A program made the translations under genes and the position numbers. The notes under the pieces were generated by a model, which was not told the DNA's origin, searched no databases, and worked only from the letters and a program-made list of their open reading frames with translations. 64,000 nucleotides of DNA from contig CP073693.1 of NCBI GenBank assembly GCA_018228645.1, forward strand, positions 248,001 through 312,000. The letters run 5' to 3'. Positions 16,261 to 25,353 of the stretch are shown one piece after another. The DNA comes from Clostridiaceae bacterium Marseille-Q4143 (GTDB taxonomy: Bacteria > Bacillota > Clostridia > Lachnospirales > Lachnospiraceae). Numbering within the stretch: the stretch's first letter is position 1; every line of letters starts with the position of its first letter.

Positions 16261-16992
16261 ATGCATATCATCTGTTTTGCGGCAGGCATGATCTGTCTTC
16301 TGTATTTTATCATTCTGCTTTTATACAGCGGCTTCACTTCCGCTTTCTACCTGATCTGGCCTGCCATGACCATCGGATTTCTGATCCTTGGTTCTTTATT
16401 TCACCATGGTTTCTTCGCCCATCTTCCCGGTGCAGTACGAACAGGGCTGATGATTCTCTGCGCCGCTTCTTTTCTTTTCTTTGCCGGTGTGGAAGGAATG
16501 ATTATAAAAGGGGCCATTCAGGCTCCGGCAGCCGGTCTTAACTACGTCATCGTACTTGGCGCGCACGTACGTCCCACTGGTCCCAGCCGCGCGCTGGCAC
16601 TCCGTCTCGACCGTGCATACACATATGCCCTTGAAAATCCAGATGCTGTCCTCATTGTCTCCGGCGGTCAGGGCAGCAATGAACCATGCACGGAAGCGTC
16701 TTCCATGAAACAATATCTCATGGATAAAGGCCTCTCTGCAAATCGGATTCTCATGGAAGATCAGTCCACAAATACCCGGGAAAATCTGATCTTCTCCGCG
16801 CAGCTGATACCGGACAATGCTTCCGTCGGTATCGTAAGCAACGGCTTTCATATCTGTCGTGCCCTGCACCTTGCAAAGGTACTGGGATACAAAAACGCAG
16901 CAGGCATTCCGGCAAAAAGTGATCTTATCACCCAGCCGGCAAACCTGCTGCGGGAATTCTTTGCAGTTGTAAAAGATTTCTGGCTGCTTTAG
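16261..16992 (+). CDS. YdcF/DUF218-family membrane protein
   Basis: A 243-residue protein: three hydrophobic segments in the first 85 residues, then a cytosolic or external DUF218 domain (about 95-243). The family motifs are visible: NYVIVLGAHVR, a SGGQGSNEPCTEA core with the acidic residues, STNTRENLIFS and the later VSNGFHICRALHLAKVLG. Such proteins (SanA, YdcF, ElyC) act in cell-envelope integrity; the substrate is not known. The ATG at 16261 follows AGGAAAGGG; the longer frame from 16162 crosses the promoter region. Its 3' end overlaps the convergent Mrp gene by 4 bp. Confidence 0.85.
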   Translation: MHIICFAAGMICLLYFIILLLYSGFTSAFYLIWPAMTIGFLILGSLFHHGFFAHLPGAVRTGLMILCAASFLFFAGVEGMIIKGAIQAPAAGLNYVIVLGAHVRPTGPSRALALRLDRAYTYALENPDAVLIVSGGQGSNEPCTEASSMKQYLMDKGLSANRILMEDQSTNTRENLIFSAQLIPDNASVGIVSNGFHICRALHLAKVLGYKNAAGIPAKSDLITQPANLLREFFAVVKDFWLL

Positions 16993-17819
16993 CCTTCCAG
17001 AGCCATCAGGAGACTCTCTGCCATTGCCAGATAATGATTGTTTGCTTCATCGAAATGTCCATCTGCCAATTCTGCCAGCTTCGGCTCGATGGGCATCCGT
17101 CCAAGAATGGGAAGATTCATCTCTTCAGCAAGCTTGTCAAGACCGCTCTCTCCGAAGATCTTAAATTCTTTTCCACAGTCCGGACAGACTACGTAGCTGT
17201 AGTTCTCTACAACTCCAAGTACCGGAATGTGCATGCTCTCTGCCATGTGCAGTGCTTTCTTCACAATCAGGCTTACCAGATCCTGCGGTGATGTCACAAC
17301 CACAATTCCATCCACCGGAATGGACTGGAAGACAGTCAGCGGCACATCACCGGTTCCTGGCGGCATATCTACAAAGAGAAAATCAAGTTCTCCCCAGATA
17401 ACATCACTCCAGAACTGTTTTACCATATTGGCAAGGATCGGACCTCTCCAGATTACCGGAGATTCCTCATCCGGAAGGAGAAGGTTAATGGACATGGTCT
17501 TGATTCCATTCTTCGTCTCTACCGGTTTGATATAGTCTCCATCCATTTCCGCCGGACCATGTACTCCATACATTTTGGGGATGGACGGACCGGTAATATC
17601 TGCATCCAAAATGCCTACCTTATATCCCTGTGCTGCCATCAGGTTTGCAAGAGATGCAGTCACCATGGATTTTCCAACTCCGCCTTTACCACTGACAATT
17701 CCTACTACCTTATGAATATGGGAAGCCGGATTTGCCGGTGCAAGCATACTTGCTGGTTTCTGTCCGCAGCTGGACGCACTTGGACATCCTTCGCAGCTCT
17801 CTTTTTTACATTCTGCCAT
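16989..17819 (-). CDS. Mrp/NBP35-family iron-sulfur cluster carrier ATPase
   Basis: A 276-residue P-loop ATPase that holds and hands over Fe-S clusters. The N-terminus carries a cysteine set, CKKESCEGCPSASSCGQ, resembling Nbp35-type proteins, then the deviant Walker A GKGGVGKSMVTASLA at about 43-57, the VDMPPGTGDVPLT segment and a C-terminal CPDCG pair (CxxC) around residue 218 used for the bridging cluster. ATG at 17819 follows AAGGAG. It lies 27 bp downstream of a DUF1653 gene. Confidence 0.93.
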   Translation of the reverse strand: MAECKKESCEGCPSASSCGQKPASMLAPANPASHIHKVVGIVSGKGGVGKSMVTASLANLMAAQGYKVGILDADITGPSIPKMYGVHGPAEMDGDYIKPVETKNGIKTMSINLLLPDEESPVIWRGPILANMVKQFWSDVIWGELDFLFVDMPPGTGDVPLTVFQSIPVDGIVVVTSPQDLVSLIVKKALHMAESMHIPVLGVVENYSYVVCPDCGKEFKIFGESGLDKLAEEMNLPILGRMPIEPKLAELADGHFDEANNHYLAMAESLLMALEG

Positions 17820-17846
17820 TTGCTTGTTCTCCTTTATTTTGTATTT

Positions 17847-18404
17847 TTATCTGAGTCTGCTGCATTCAAAATGTTTCATCATCGAAATGCAGTTCATGAT
17901 CTCATCATATTTTTCCTGAAGATTTTTCTTCTCTACTACCAGATCCAGAGAGATCGCAATGCTGTTCAGCAGTCCTTCATCCATCTGGTTTCTGTAACGT
18001 GTGAGAATATGAATCTTCTCCTCCAAAGTATCCGCATCCAGAAATTCCAGAAGAATCGGATTCACACCAGCGTCTGCCGGTTCCGCTTCTGCCGTCCTCA
18101 CCGGCGGTTCTTCTTTCTGCGCTTCTGCTACAGATACCGGTTCTTTCTTCTCAGGTTCTTCCGTAACCGTTTCTCCCGGTACGGTCAGTTCAAACCGGTA
18201 CTTCTGTGTCACTTCCGGGTACTTCTCATGATCAGTCTCCCCTGCAAACATCTCATAAGGCCGCGCATAGATCTTATAGTTTCCGTAAAGTGCCTGATAG
18301 ATTACCAGCTTTTCCCCTGTCTCAGTATGTTCTGCCACCCCTACGATCTGATAGAGGCCTCCCTTAAAATGTCTGTAAAACTGTCCGGTCCTGATCTCCC
18401 TCAT
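17847..18404 (-). CDS. DUF1653-domain protein with a charged C-terminal extension
   Basis: A 185-residue protein. Residues 1 to about 68 form a DUF1653 domain (GQFYRHFKGGLYQIVGVAEHTETGE ... VIYQALYGN ... ARPYEMF), a small beta domain of unknown function often found alone. It is followed by a low-complexity Glu/Pro/Ala linker (about 80-110) and a helical C-terminal part (VNPILLEFLDADTLEEKIHILTRYR). The ATG at 18404 is preferred over the GTG at 18413 because the AAGGA site is too close to the GTG. It is probably cotranscribed with the downstream Mrp gene, but no functional link is known. Confidence 0.75.
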   Translation of the reverse strand: MREIRTGQFYRHFKGGLYQIVGVAEHTETGEKLVIYQALYGNYKIYARPYEMFAGETDHEKYPEVTQKYRFELTVPGETVTEEPEKKEPVSVAEAQKEEPPVRTAEAEPADAGVNPILLEFLDADTLEEKIHILTRYRNQMDEGLLNSIAISLDLVVEKKNLQEKYDEIMNCISMMKHFECSRLR

Positions 18405-18466
18405 GACCTTCACTTCCTTTCCTGCACTTATCCTCTACTATACCATGAATCACGTGAATTGTATAG

Positions 18467-19369
18467 TTAATCAATACTGTCTGCCTCCAGTTTCACCGCC
18501 TGCAAAGTTGCCGCATCCAGCCACTGCACATAAAGCTTTTGTTCTGTCACTTCTGCAATCATGCGGTTAATCTCCGCAAGAAGATCCTCTTCGCCTTTAA
18601 CCACACCGGCCACAACTCCCTGTGGTTCATAAGAAAGTTCCACTTTTGTCTGTGCCAGATCATCATGCTCTTTCAAGAACACATCCGCCAGATTTTCATC
18701 CAGTGCAATGACATCTGCTTTTCCGATCCGCACCTGGAACACACCTTCTTCCGCTGTTCCGGAAAGTTCCAGGCTGCTCTCCGGCATCTGTTCCGTCACA
18801 AGCTGTGCCTGAAGGGATCCATACTGTGCTTCAACTGTTTTATCTTTAAAATCATCCAGTGTCAGATATTTGTCACTCTGGCTCTTTCTTGCCACCAGCA
18901 CCTGTTTTCCCGGTTCATAATAAGCATCGGAAAAATCCACGCTGCTCTCCCGGTCTTTCTCCGGCAGCATACCGAGCAGCACCAGGTCCACTTTTTTCTC
19001 TTTCGCTGTTTTCAGACATTCCTCGAAATCCATCTCCACGAATTGAGGCTCCACCCCAAGCTCTTCTGCAAAATATTTTCCAAGTTCGATATCAGACCCT
19101 GCACAGACTTTAGTTCCATCTTCTTCCGTCAGAAATGCAAATGGTGCATAATCCGGTGAAACGCCAATGAGAAGCTTTCCGGAACTTTTAATCTCATCCA
19201 GTCTGGCTCCGTCTTTTGTCCGCACCGGCAGCTCGCTCTCCTGCGTAACCGGCTGTACATTCTCTTCTTCCACTGCTTCACTCTCTGCGGAAGCTGCCGC
19301 CGCACTCCCGCATCCTGTCATGGACATTATCATAAATCCTGCTGCCAGCAGACTTACTATTTTCTTCAT
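18467..19369 (-). CDS. Amino-acid-type ABC transporter solute-binding lipoprotein
   Basis: A 300-residue family 3 solute-binding protein. The start MKKIVSLLAAGFMIMSMTGCGS is a lipoprotein signal with lipobox MTGC (Cys at residue 20). The binding fold shows GKLLIGVSPDYAPFAFLTEEDG, CAGSDIELGKYFAEELG and the DLVLLGMLPEKDRE segment typical of polar amino acid receptors. No permease or ATPase gene is adjacent, so it is an orphan or its partners are elsewhere. ATG at 19369 follows AGGAGAGG; a longer frame runs back toward the tRNA terminator and was rejected. Confidence 0.87.
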   Translation of the reverse strand: MKKIVSLLAAGFMIMSMTGCGSAAAASAESEAVEEENVQPVTQESELPVRTKDGARLDEIKSSGKLLIGVSPDYAPFAFLTEEDGTKVCAGSDIELGKYFAEELGVEPQFVEMDFEECLKTAKEKKVDLVLLGMLPEKDRESSVDFSDAYYEPGKQVLVARKSQSDKYLTLDDFKDKTVEAQYGSLQAQLVTEQMPESSLELSGTAEEGVFQVRIGKADVIALDENLADVFLKEHDDLAQTKVELSYEPQGVVAGVVKGEEDLLAEINRMIAEVTEQKLYVQWLDAATLQAVKLEADSID

Positions 19370-19404
19370 CTGTTCTAATTCCTCTCCTGTCTTTTTCTGT
19401 ATAA

Positions 19405-19437
19405 CAAAAATGGCTCCGGAAAATATTTTCCGAAGCC
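19405..19437 (-). terminator. Intrinsic terminator after tRNA-Trp
   Basis: Minus strand: a 13-bp nearly perfect stem (TGGCTTCGGAAAA pairing across AT to TTTTCCGGAGCCA) followed by TTTTTG. It ends the tRNA transcript just before the solute-binding protein gene. Confidence 0.75.
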
Positions 19438-19441
19438 ACAG

Positions 19442-19514
19442 CAGGGACAGAAGGACTCGAACCCTCGACATTTGGTTTTGGAGACCAACGTTCTACCAAC
19501 TGAACTATATCCCT
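19442..19514 (-). tRNA. tRNA-Trp (anticodon CCA)
   Basis: 73-nt tRNA without encoded CCA end. Acceptor AGGGATA pairs with TGTCCCT, discriminator G; D-arm AGTTCAGTTGGTAGAAC; anticodon stem-loop TTGGTCTCCAAAACCAA with CCA; T-arm GAGGGTTCGAGTCCTTC. It reads UGG, the same codon used as specifier in the T-box upstream of trpE in this window. Confidence 0.95.
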
Positions 19515-19535
19515 GTGTATCACTGACACTTCGAT

Positions 19536-19564
19536 AATATATCACAATCATCGACATGTGTCAA
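19536..19564 (-). promoter_or_regulatory. Promoter of tRNA-Trp
   Basis: Minus-strand consensus TTGACA (19559-19564), 17-bp spacer, TATATT (19536-19541), 22 bp before the mature 5' end of the tRNA. Confidence 0.8.
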
Positions 19565-19591
19565 TGATATTTTTAAACTTTTTTCAAATCT

Positions 19592-20959
19592 TTATCCCAA
19601 CACTTCCATAGCATCACGAACCGTGGACACCCCCTCAAGCCGGATGCCAGTTATGCTCTTCAGCTGGGACAGGCTGCTCTTCGGCAGGATGATCCGGTCA
19701 AAGCCCAGCCTCTTCGCCTCCTGGACACGCTGCTGTGACATACCGACCGCTCGCACTTCACCACTTAAACCTACTTCTCCGAATACAAGTGTCTTATCCG
19801 GAATCGGCACATCCCGATAACTGGAGATAATAGCAAGCACAAGTCCCAGATCCAGCGCCGGTTCACTTAATCGGACACCTCCTGCAATATTCACATAGGC
19901 ATCATAGGAGGATAACGGAAGATTCAGGCGTTTCTCCAGAACTGCCATCAGAAGGTTCAGACGATTATAATCCATGCCTGCTGCCGTTCTTCTCGGAAGG
20001 CCGAAATTCGTCCTGCACACCAGCGCCTGTACTTCCAGAAGCATGGGTCTCGTTCCTTCCATCATGCAGACAACCACAGACCCGGATGCCCCTTCCGGCT
20101 TACCGCTCAGCATATATTCTGACGGATTGGATACTTCCCTGAGACCGGTATCCGTCATCTCAAATACTCCGATCTCATTGGTGGAACCGAAGCGATTTTT
20201 TACGCCGCGCAGAATCCTGTAGGATGCATGACGGTCTCCCTCAAAGTAAAGCACCGTATCCACCATATGTTCCAATACTCTGGGACCAGCGACCGTTCCT
20301 TCCTTGGTCACATGACCCACAATAAAAATGGCAATGTTCTGTTCTTTTGCCAGGCGCATAAGCACTCCCGTGGCCTCACGCACCTGTGAGACACTTCCGG
20401 GTGCCGAAGAAATCTCTTCCTGGAACATGGTCTGAATAGAGTCTATAATCACCACCTGCGGCCTGTTTTTCAGGACAACCGCTTCGATATCCGAAAGATT
20501 CGTCTCGCAGAGCAGCTTCAGGGAGTCGGAAAATTCTCCGATACGCACGGCACGAAGTTTGATCTGCTGCAGGGATTCCTCACCGGAAATGTACAGCACC
20601 TGCTCAAGACGATCTGCCAGATTCCGGCACACCTGCAGCAAAAGGGTCGACTTTCCGATCCCCGGGTCACCGCCCACCAGTACCAGAGATCCAGGAACAA
20701 TGCCGCCTCCCAGCACCTGATCAAGTTCTGCCATACCTGTGGAGATCCGATCCTGGCTGTCGGAATCAATGTGTTTTAAAGAAACCGGTTCCTTTACCTC
20801 CGCCCGTCGGCCGGAAGAAGCCATTTTCCCTCTTGAGGTACTTACTTTCGGCTCTTCCGCAAAAGTGTTCCATTCATGGCAGGCCGGACACTGTCCCAGC
20901 CATTTTGCTGATTCATATCCACACTCCTGACAGAAGAAAACGGAAGCATTCTTTTTCAT
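19592..20959 (-). CDS. radA: DNA repair protein RadA
   Basis: A 455-residue RecA-like ATPase that drives branch migration in recombinational repair. It has the N-terminal zinc finger (CQECG ... CPACHEW, residues 10-30), Walker A GGDPGIGKSTL, the RadA-specific KNRFGS motif (in GVKNRFGSTNEIG) and a C-terminal Lon-protease-like domain (GGVRLSEPALDLGLVLAI). The ATG overlaps the clpC stop by 4 bp, so it is translationally coupled to clpC, an order common in Firmicutes. Confidence 0.97.
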   Translation of the reverse strand: MKKNASVFFCQECGYESAKWLGQCPACHEWNTFAEEPKVSTSRGKMASSGRRAEVKEPVSLKHIDSDSQDRISTGMAELDQVLGGGIVPGSLVLVGGDPGIGKSTLLLQVCRNLADRLEQVLYISGEESLQQIKLRAVRIGEFSDSLKLLCETNLSDIEAVVLKNRPQVVIIDSIQTMFQEEISSAPGSVSQVREATGVLMRLAKEQNIAIFIVGHVTKEGTVAGPRVLEHMVDTVLYFEGDRHASYRILRGVKNRFGSTNEIGVFEMTDTGLREVSNPSEYMLSGKPEGASGSVVVCMMEGTRPMLLEVQALVCRTNFGLPRRTAAGMDYNRLNLLMAVLEKRLNLPLSSYDAYVNIAGGVRLSEPALDLGLVLAIISSYRDVPIPDKTLVFGEVGLSGEVRAVGMSQQRVQEAKRLGFDRIILPKSSLSQLKSITGIRLEGVSTVRDAMEVLG

Positions 20960-23382
20960 GATCTGTACTCCTTCACCTGCATCTTCACTTTTCCGTTGAC
21001 CACCTTCACATCCACATGATCCCCTTCATGAATCTTTCCTTCCAGAATCTCATCCGCCATAGGATCCTCCAGTTTGTTCTGAATGGCACGTTTCAGCGGC
21101 CTTGCTCCGTATTTGACGTCATATCCAGTCTCTGCCAGCCATTTCGTCACAGAATTCTTAAAAGATACATCTATGGACAACTGTTCTTTACAGCGTTTTG
21201 TCAGTTCATCCAACAGAATGCCTGCAATTTTCATGATCTCATCCTTCTGGAGTGTATGGAAAACGAGCGTCTCATCAATACGGTTCAGGAACTCCGGTTT
21301 GAAGATCTGTTTTACCTCATTCATAACGCCATTTTTCATAAATTCATAATCATGCTTCGCATCCTCTGCAGATGAAAATCCAAGCTTCTTCGGTGATACA
21401 ATTGCTCCTGCTCCTGCATTGGAAGTCATGATAATCACAGTATTTTTAAAATCTACTTTCCGTCCCTGAGAGTCTGTAATATGTCCGTCATCCAGTACCT
21501 GCAGCAGAATATTGAATACATCCGGATGTGCCTTTTCTATCTCATCAAACAGAATAACCGCATAGGGATTTCTGCGTACTTTTTCACTCAGCTGTCCGCC
21601 ATCATCGTGTCCCACATATCCGGGAGGCGCTCCGATAATCTTAGCCACGCTGTGCTTCTCCATGTACTCGGACATGTCAACCCGGATCATGGCGTCTTCT
21701 CTGCCAAACAACACTTCCGCCAGTGCTTTGGAAAGTTCCGTCTTACCTACTCCTGTCGGTCCGAGAAACAGGAAGGAGCCAATTGGCCGTTTCGGATCCT
21801 TTAAGCCCACCCGGCCTCTTTTTACTGCTTTTGCTACTGCCGTCACCGCTTCATCCTGACCAATCACCCGCTTATGAAGAGTCTGTTCCAGATGAAGGAG
21901 TCTTTGTGACTCTGCCTCCGCCAGCCGCTGCAGCGGTATCTTCGTCCAGCGGGAAACCGTCACCGCAATCTGTGCTTCTGTCAGTACATTAGTCTTTCGC
22001 CCTCTGCGTGCCTTTCCGCCGGATGCTTCTTTTTCCAGCTGTTCCATCCGGATTCGTAACTCTTTGGCTTTCTCCAGATCGCCGTCGATCAATGCCTGAT
22101 CCAGTGCCTGCTTCACTTCCGGGAGTCCATTCTTCTCCTCTGCCGCGCGGTTCTGATCTTTGACATACTGTTCCAGCTTCAGTCCGGCCGCTGCCTCATC
22201 CATCAGGTCAATGGCTTTGTCCGGAAGAAACCGGTCATTCACATAGCGGGCCGAAAGCTTTGCAGCCGCTTCCAGCGCCTCATCCGTGATCTGTACCTGA
22301 TGATGTTTCTCATAGTAGGGCCGAAGTCCCTTCAGTATCTCCACTGTCTGTTCTACTGTCGTCTCTTCCACCGTAATTGGCTGGAACCGGCGCTCCAGTG
22401 CCGCGTCCTTCTCAATATGCTTCCGGTACTCTTCCAGTGTCGTCGCACCGATGATCTGGATCTCGCCCCTTGCCATGGCCGGTTTCAGGATGTTGGACGC
22501 ATCCATAGCTCCTTCTGCCCCGCCTGCGCCGATGATCGTATGCAGCTCATCAATAAACAGAAGAATCTGTCCGTCATGTCTTACTTCGTCAATCACATTT
22601 TTAATCCGCTCTTCAAATTCTCCGCGGTACTTGGAACCTGCCACCATGGCAGTCAGATCAAGAATGTACAGTCTCTTACCGCGGATGGTCTCCGGCACCT
22701 TTCCGGATGCAATCCGTGCTGCCAGTCCTTCCACAATAGCAGTTTTACCAACGCCCGGCTCTCCGATCAGACACGGATTATTCTTTGTTCTACGGCTTAA
22801 AACCTGAATCACCCGATGAATTTCTTCCTCGCGGCCGACCACCGGATCCATCTTTCCTTCCTCTGCAAGAGCTGTCAGATCCCGGCTGTACTGTTCCAGC
22901 GTCTGAGTTCCGCCGCTCTGCTGAATTTCCTCTTTGTACTCAGATGCCTTCTCGCCCATAGCGCTCACCAGCATTTTATAAAGATCCCGAAGCCGCACAT
23001 TCATGGTGGTCAGAAGTCTTGACGCTACACATTCTCCGTCTTTTAACATGGCAATCAAAATGTGCTCCGTACCGGTCTCTTCCTCATGGAACCGTCTGGC
23101 TTCCACCACAGCGTCATCCAGTATCTTGCGGGCTCTCGGCGTATATCCTCTCCGTTCCTCCGTCAGGACCATTCCTTCCGGGGCTATCAGATGGTCTATC
23201 ATCTCCGCCAGTCCCTTCGGTGTCACTCCGGCTCCTGCAAGAACCTGCCCTGCCGTGCTGTCCGGCTCATCCAGCAGTCCCATCAGTATATGTTCTGTTC
23301 CCGTATAGGGATGATGCATTCTTGCAGAAAAACGCTGCGCTTTTTTCAGCGCAGACTCCGCCTTGTCTGTATAAATACCCAT
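20956..23382 (-). CDS. clpC: ATP-dependent Clp protease ATP-binding subunit ClpC
   Basis: Hsp100 unfoldase of 808 residues that feeds substrates to ClpP. The N-terminal double Clp_N repeat covers 1-145 ([22 protein letters not shown]). The first AAA module has Walker [11 protein letters not shown]; a middle region with the short coiled-coil M domain (about 400-470) follows; the second AAA module has [10 protein letters not shown] and [11 protein letters not shown]. The C-terminal ClpB_D2-small domain ends near ...[10 protein letters not shown]. It follows a GntR regulator gene by 16 bp and precedes radA with overlap. CtsR, McsA and McsB, which usually precede clpC in Bacilli, are absent. Confidence 0.97.
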   Translation of the reverse strand: MGIYTDKAESALKKAQRFSARMHHPYTGTEHILMGLLDEPDSTAGQVLAGAGVTPKGLAEMIDHLIAPEGMVLTEERRGYTPRARKILDDAVVEARRFHEEETGTEHILIAMLKDGECVASRLLTTMNVRLRDLYKMLVSAMGEKASEYKEEIQQSGGTQTLEQYSRDLTALAEEGKMDPVVGREEEIHRVIQVLSRRTKNNPCLIGEPGVGKTAIVEGLAARIASGKVPETIRGKRLYILDLTAMVAGSKYRGEFEERIKNVIDEVRHDGQILLFIDELHTIIGAGGAEGAMDASNILKPAMARGEIQIIGATTLEEYRKHIEKDAALERRFQPITVEETTVEQTVEILKGLRPYYEKHHQVQITDEALEAAAKLSARYVNDRFLPDKAIDLMDEAAAGLKLEQYVKDQNRAAEEKNGLPEVKQALDQALIDGDLEKAKELRIRMEQLEKEASGGKARRGRKTNVLTEAQIAVTVSRWTKIPLQRLAEAESQRLLHLEQTLHKRVIGQDEAVTAVAKAVKRGRVGLKDPKRPIGSFLFLGPTGVGKTELSKALAEVLFGREDAMIRVDMSEYMEKHSVAKIIGAPPGYVGHDDGGQLSEKVRRNPYAVILFDEIEKAHPDVFNILLQVLDDGHITDSQGRKVDFKNTVIIMTSNAGAGAIVSPKKLGFSSAEDAKHDYEFMKNGVMNEVKQIFKPEFLNRIDETLVFHTLQKDEIMKIAGILLDELTKRCKEQLSIDVSFKNSVTKWLAETGYDVKYGARPLKRAIQNKLEDPMADEILEGKIHEGDHVDVKVVNGKVKMQVKEYRS

Positions 23383-23398
23383 TGGTCAGCAATCCTCC

Positions 23399-23770
23399 TT
23401 ATTCCCCGTATTCCTCATAAATCTCATCAATCAGCTGATGTACTTCTTCCCGGTTAATATTTCTGCAGCTTCCTTTTGCAAGCGTCATCAGAAGTTCCCG
23501 TTTCATCTCTTCCATAGCCTTGATCTTATCCGCATCCACGGCAATCACCGCTCCTGTTCTTCGATCCAGCCGGATATAACCTTCCTGACGGAGCAGGGCA
23601 TATGCCTTATTTACCGTATGCATATTGATACCAATCTCATCTGCCAGCTGACGTACACTGGGAAGCGCATCCCCTTCCTGCAGCTTTGATGTAGCAATTC
23701 CAATAATAATCTGATTACACAGCTGTACATAAAATGCTTCATCACTGTTAAAGTCTATTTCCAGATACAT
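23399..23770 (-). CDS. Small GntR-family (YtrA-type) regulator
   Basis: A 123-residue protein: GntR winged helix-turn-helix at 1-75 (AFYVQLCNQIIIGIATSKLQEGDALPSVRQLADEIGINMHTVNKAYALLRQEGYI) and a short C-terminal dimerisation tail, the YtrA subfamily layout. It has no effector domain of note. ATG at 23770 follows a CGGGAGA site; the longer frame to 23791 lacks one. It is the first gene of the clpC-radA transcript, and a perfect palindrome overlaps its promoter, so it probably represses its own operon including clpC. The inducing signal is unknown. Confidence 0.85.
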   Translation of the reverse strand: MYLEIDFNSDEAFYVQLCNQIIIGIATSKLQEGDALPSVRQLADEIGINMHTVNKAYALLRQEGYIRLDRRTGAVIAVDADKIKAMEEMKRELLMTLAKGSCRNINREEVHQLIDEIYEEYGE

Positions 23771-23805
23771 GTTGTCTCCCGTCCTTTTCATCTGTACAAC
23801 TCTTT

Positions 23806-23828
23806 TTGTTATACAGACAGTATAACAA
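23806..23828. promoter_or_regulatory. Perfect palindromic operator over the GntR-clpC promoter
   Basis: Nine-base arms TTGTTATAC and GTATAACAA separated by 5 bp, 23 bp in all, with no mismatch. It covers the -10 box of the promoter at 23819-23847. YtrA-type GntR proteins bind such sites; autoregulation by the adjacent protein is inferred. Confidence 0.7.
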
Positions 23829-23847
23829 TCTTATGCGTTTCGGTCAA
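23819..23847 (-). promoter_or_regulatory. Promoter of the GntR-clpC-radA operon
   Basis: Minus-strand TTGACC (23842-23847), 17-bp spacer, TATACT (23819-23824). The -10 box lies inside the palindrome at 23806-23828. Confidence 0.8.
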
Positions 23848-23857
23848 GTTTTCGGTA

Positions 23858-23894
23858 TAAAAAAGGGACTGCATCTTTTTTCGTACAGTCCCTC
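23858..23894 (-). terminator. Intrinsic terminator of the cohesin-like gene
   Basis: Minus strand: AGGGACTG (complement of 23886-23893) pairs with CAGTCCCT (complement of 23864-23871), followed by a T run. Confidence 0.75.
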
Positions 23895-23907
23895 TTGAAC
23901 ATTTTCT

Positions 23908-25254
23908 CTATTTATCGTCATCATCGAGGTCAATGATTTCCAGTTCATCATCACTGTTTTCATCATCCTCATCTGCCTCATCTTCCGGCTCTTCAAAGTC
24001 CGTTTCGTTTTCTTCCAGATTACCTACAACCAGAGAACTGCTCTTTCTTTTCATGACTGCCGGTTCGTAGTCATCATTCTCATCCTCTTCCGGTTTTACC
24101 ATCTTCTTCATATGGAAATACTGGAATGCTGCAACGTTGGCAAGGACAATCACCAGCAGCGTCATTACAAGGATCACCACAAGTCTGCGTCCCATATCAC
24201 GATTGTAACGTTCTGCCTGCCATTCCAGATCATCCCGAAGTCCGTTTTCCTTGGTCTCCAGTTCAGTGATGTAATCCTGCTCTCCCTGATATGCCACGTC
24301 ATCGAACAGCTGCAGGGAATTCTTGTCGTAATCAAAATTATACCAGTTCTTCTCGCCGTCCTGATTAATGCCATAGACCAGATAACGATTGGAGTCATCC
24401 TGAATATGATCCACTCCGTCTACGGTGTAATGCTTATAAGCCGGAACCGTGTATTTCTGACCCCATCCAAGATCTACATACGTATATCTGGTCGGCACAT
24501 AGCCGTCTGTCTCCGGCTCAATAAAAATGACCGTATCATTGCCGCTCTGCATCTGTATAAACGGAACGATGTTTCCGGTATTCGGATTGTAGACAAAATC
24601 ATCACGGAAAGTTCCATTGTCACTGTTCAGACGGATGACATAAAGATCCAGTGTATCACTCTTCAGTGCTTTGCTGCTGATGCCATTAATGTCAATTCTC
24701 GTTCCGGAAAACCCGTCAATGGCATGAGGTGTATGCACATAGAATGTACGGTTATCAATCACAAAACTTGCACGGTTGCCATCATCCTCTTCGTCTTCCT
24801 CTTCGGAATCTGTCGCAGTCTGCTCACTGCTTACGTTCTCACCGGTCAGTGCATCGATCTGCTCGCCGCTGCTCTCGATCACACAGGAGCTGATGGTTAC
24901 GGTCGTATCCGCATCAGCATTTCCTTTGAATTTTACTTCAAAAGATGCGTTGTCACTTCCCGGTTTGCTGGATAACTCTACAGTTCCATTTCCGCCATTA
25001 CCGGAGAAATTGTCACCGCCGCTTCCTGACATGTAAGTGAGTACATCCTTGTCATAGGATAATACCAGTTTCACGGAATCAATGGTATCATCTGCCGTAA
25101 TCGTATACTGCGCAGATACCATACTGTCTTTTTTCGCTTTCAGCTGCGTGTCTCCCTCTACTGAAGGCGCCGCAAATGCCGTCATGCCAAAACACCAGAG
25201 CAGCATGAGCAGCAGACAGCCTGTCTTTCCAAAACTAAATTTTGTATTTTTCAT
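23908..25254 (-). CDS. Membrane-anchored surface protein with a cohesin-like domain
   Basis: A 448-residue protein. The signal peptide ends near AFAA (residue 29). Residues about 33-140 look like a cohesin-type beta sandwich (VSAQYTITADDTIDSVKLVLSYDKDVLTY ... ASFEVKFKGNADADTTVTISS). An acidic EEEDEEDDG linker, then an unassigned domain of about 200 residues rich in aromatic and charged residues follows. A single transmembrane helix (about 363-385, LVVILVMTLLVIVLANVAAF) leads to a strongly acidic cytoplasmic tail ending DDDDK. Cohesin-like folds bind dockerin or act as general adhesion modules; no dockerin is seen nearby. It has its own promoter and terminator. Function unknown. Confidence 0.7.
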   Translation of the reverse strand: MKNTKFSFGKTGCLLLMLLWCFGMTAFAAPSVEGDTQLKAKKDSMVSAQYTITADDTIDSVKLVLSYDKDVLTYMSGSGGDNFSGNGGNGTVELSSKPGSDNASFEVKFKGNADADTTVTISSCVIESSGEQIDALTGENVSSEQTATDSEEEDEEDDGNRASFVIDNRTFYVHTPHAIDGFSGTRIDINGISSKALKSDTLDLYVIRLNSDNGTFRDDFVYNPNTGNIVPFIQMQSGNDTVIFIEPETDGYVPTRYTYVDLGWGQKYTVPAYKHYTVDGVDHIQDDSNRYLVYGINQDGEKNWYNFDYDKNSLQLFDDVAYQGEQDYITELETKENGLRDDLEWQAERYNRDMGRRLVVILVMTLLVIVLANVAAFQYFHMKKMVKPEEDENDDYEPAVMKRKSSSLVVGNLEENETDFEEPEDEADEDDENSDDELEIIDLDDDDK

Positions 25255-25296
25255 GTGAACTCTCTCTTTCCGAATATTCCAAGTTTAGTAATTATT

Positions 25297-25325
25297 AAGA
25301 TATCTCGTCCGGGTAAGAAAGTCAA
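25297..25325 (-). promoter_or_regulatory. Promoter of the cohesin-like protein gene
   Basis: Minus-strand TTGACT (25320-25325), 17-bp spacer, TATCTT (25297-25302), between trpA and the gene starting at 25254. Confidence 0.65.
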
Positions 25326-25353
25326 CCAGTTTCACAGATTTTTCAGCTTTTGT

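Noticed and set aside
18441..18476. Possible terminator or operator with ACTATAC/GTATAGT arms upstream of the DUF1653 gene
   Set aside because: Arms are only 7 bp with a long spacer and no T run; too weak to call.
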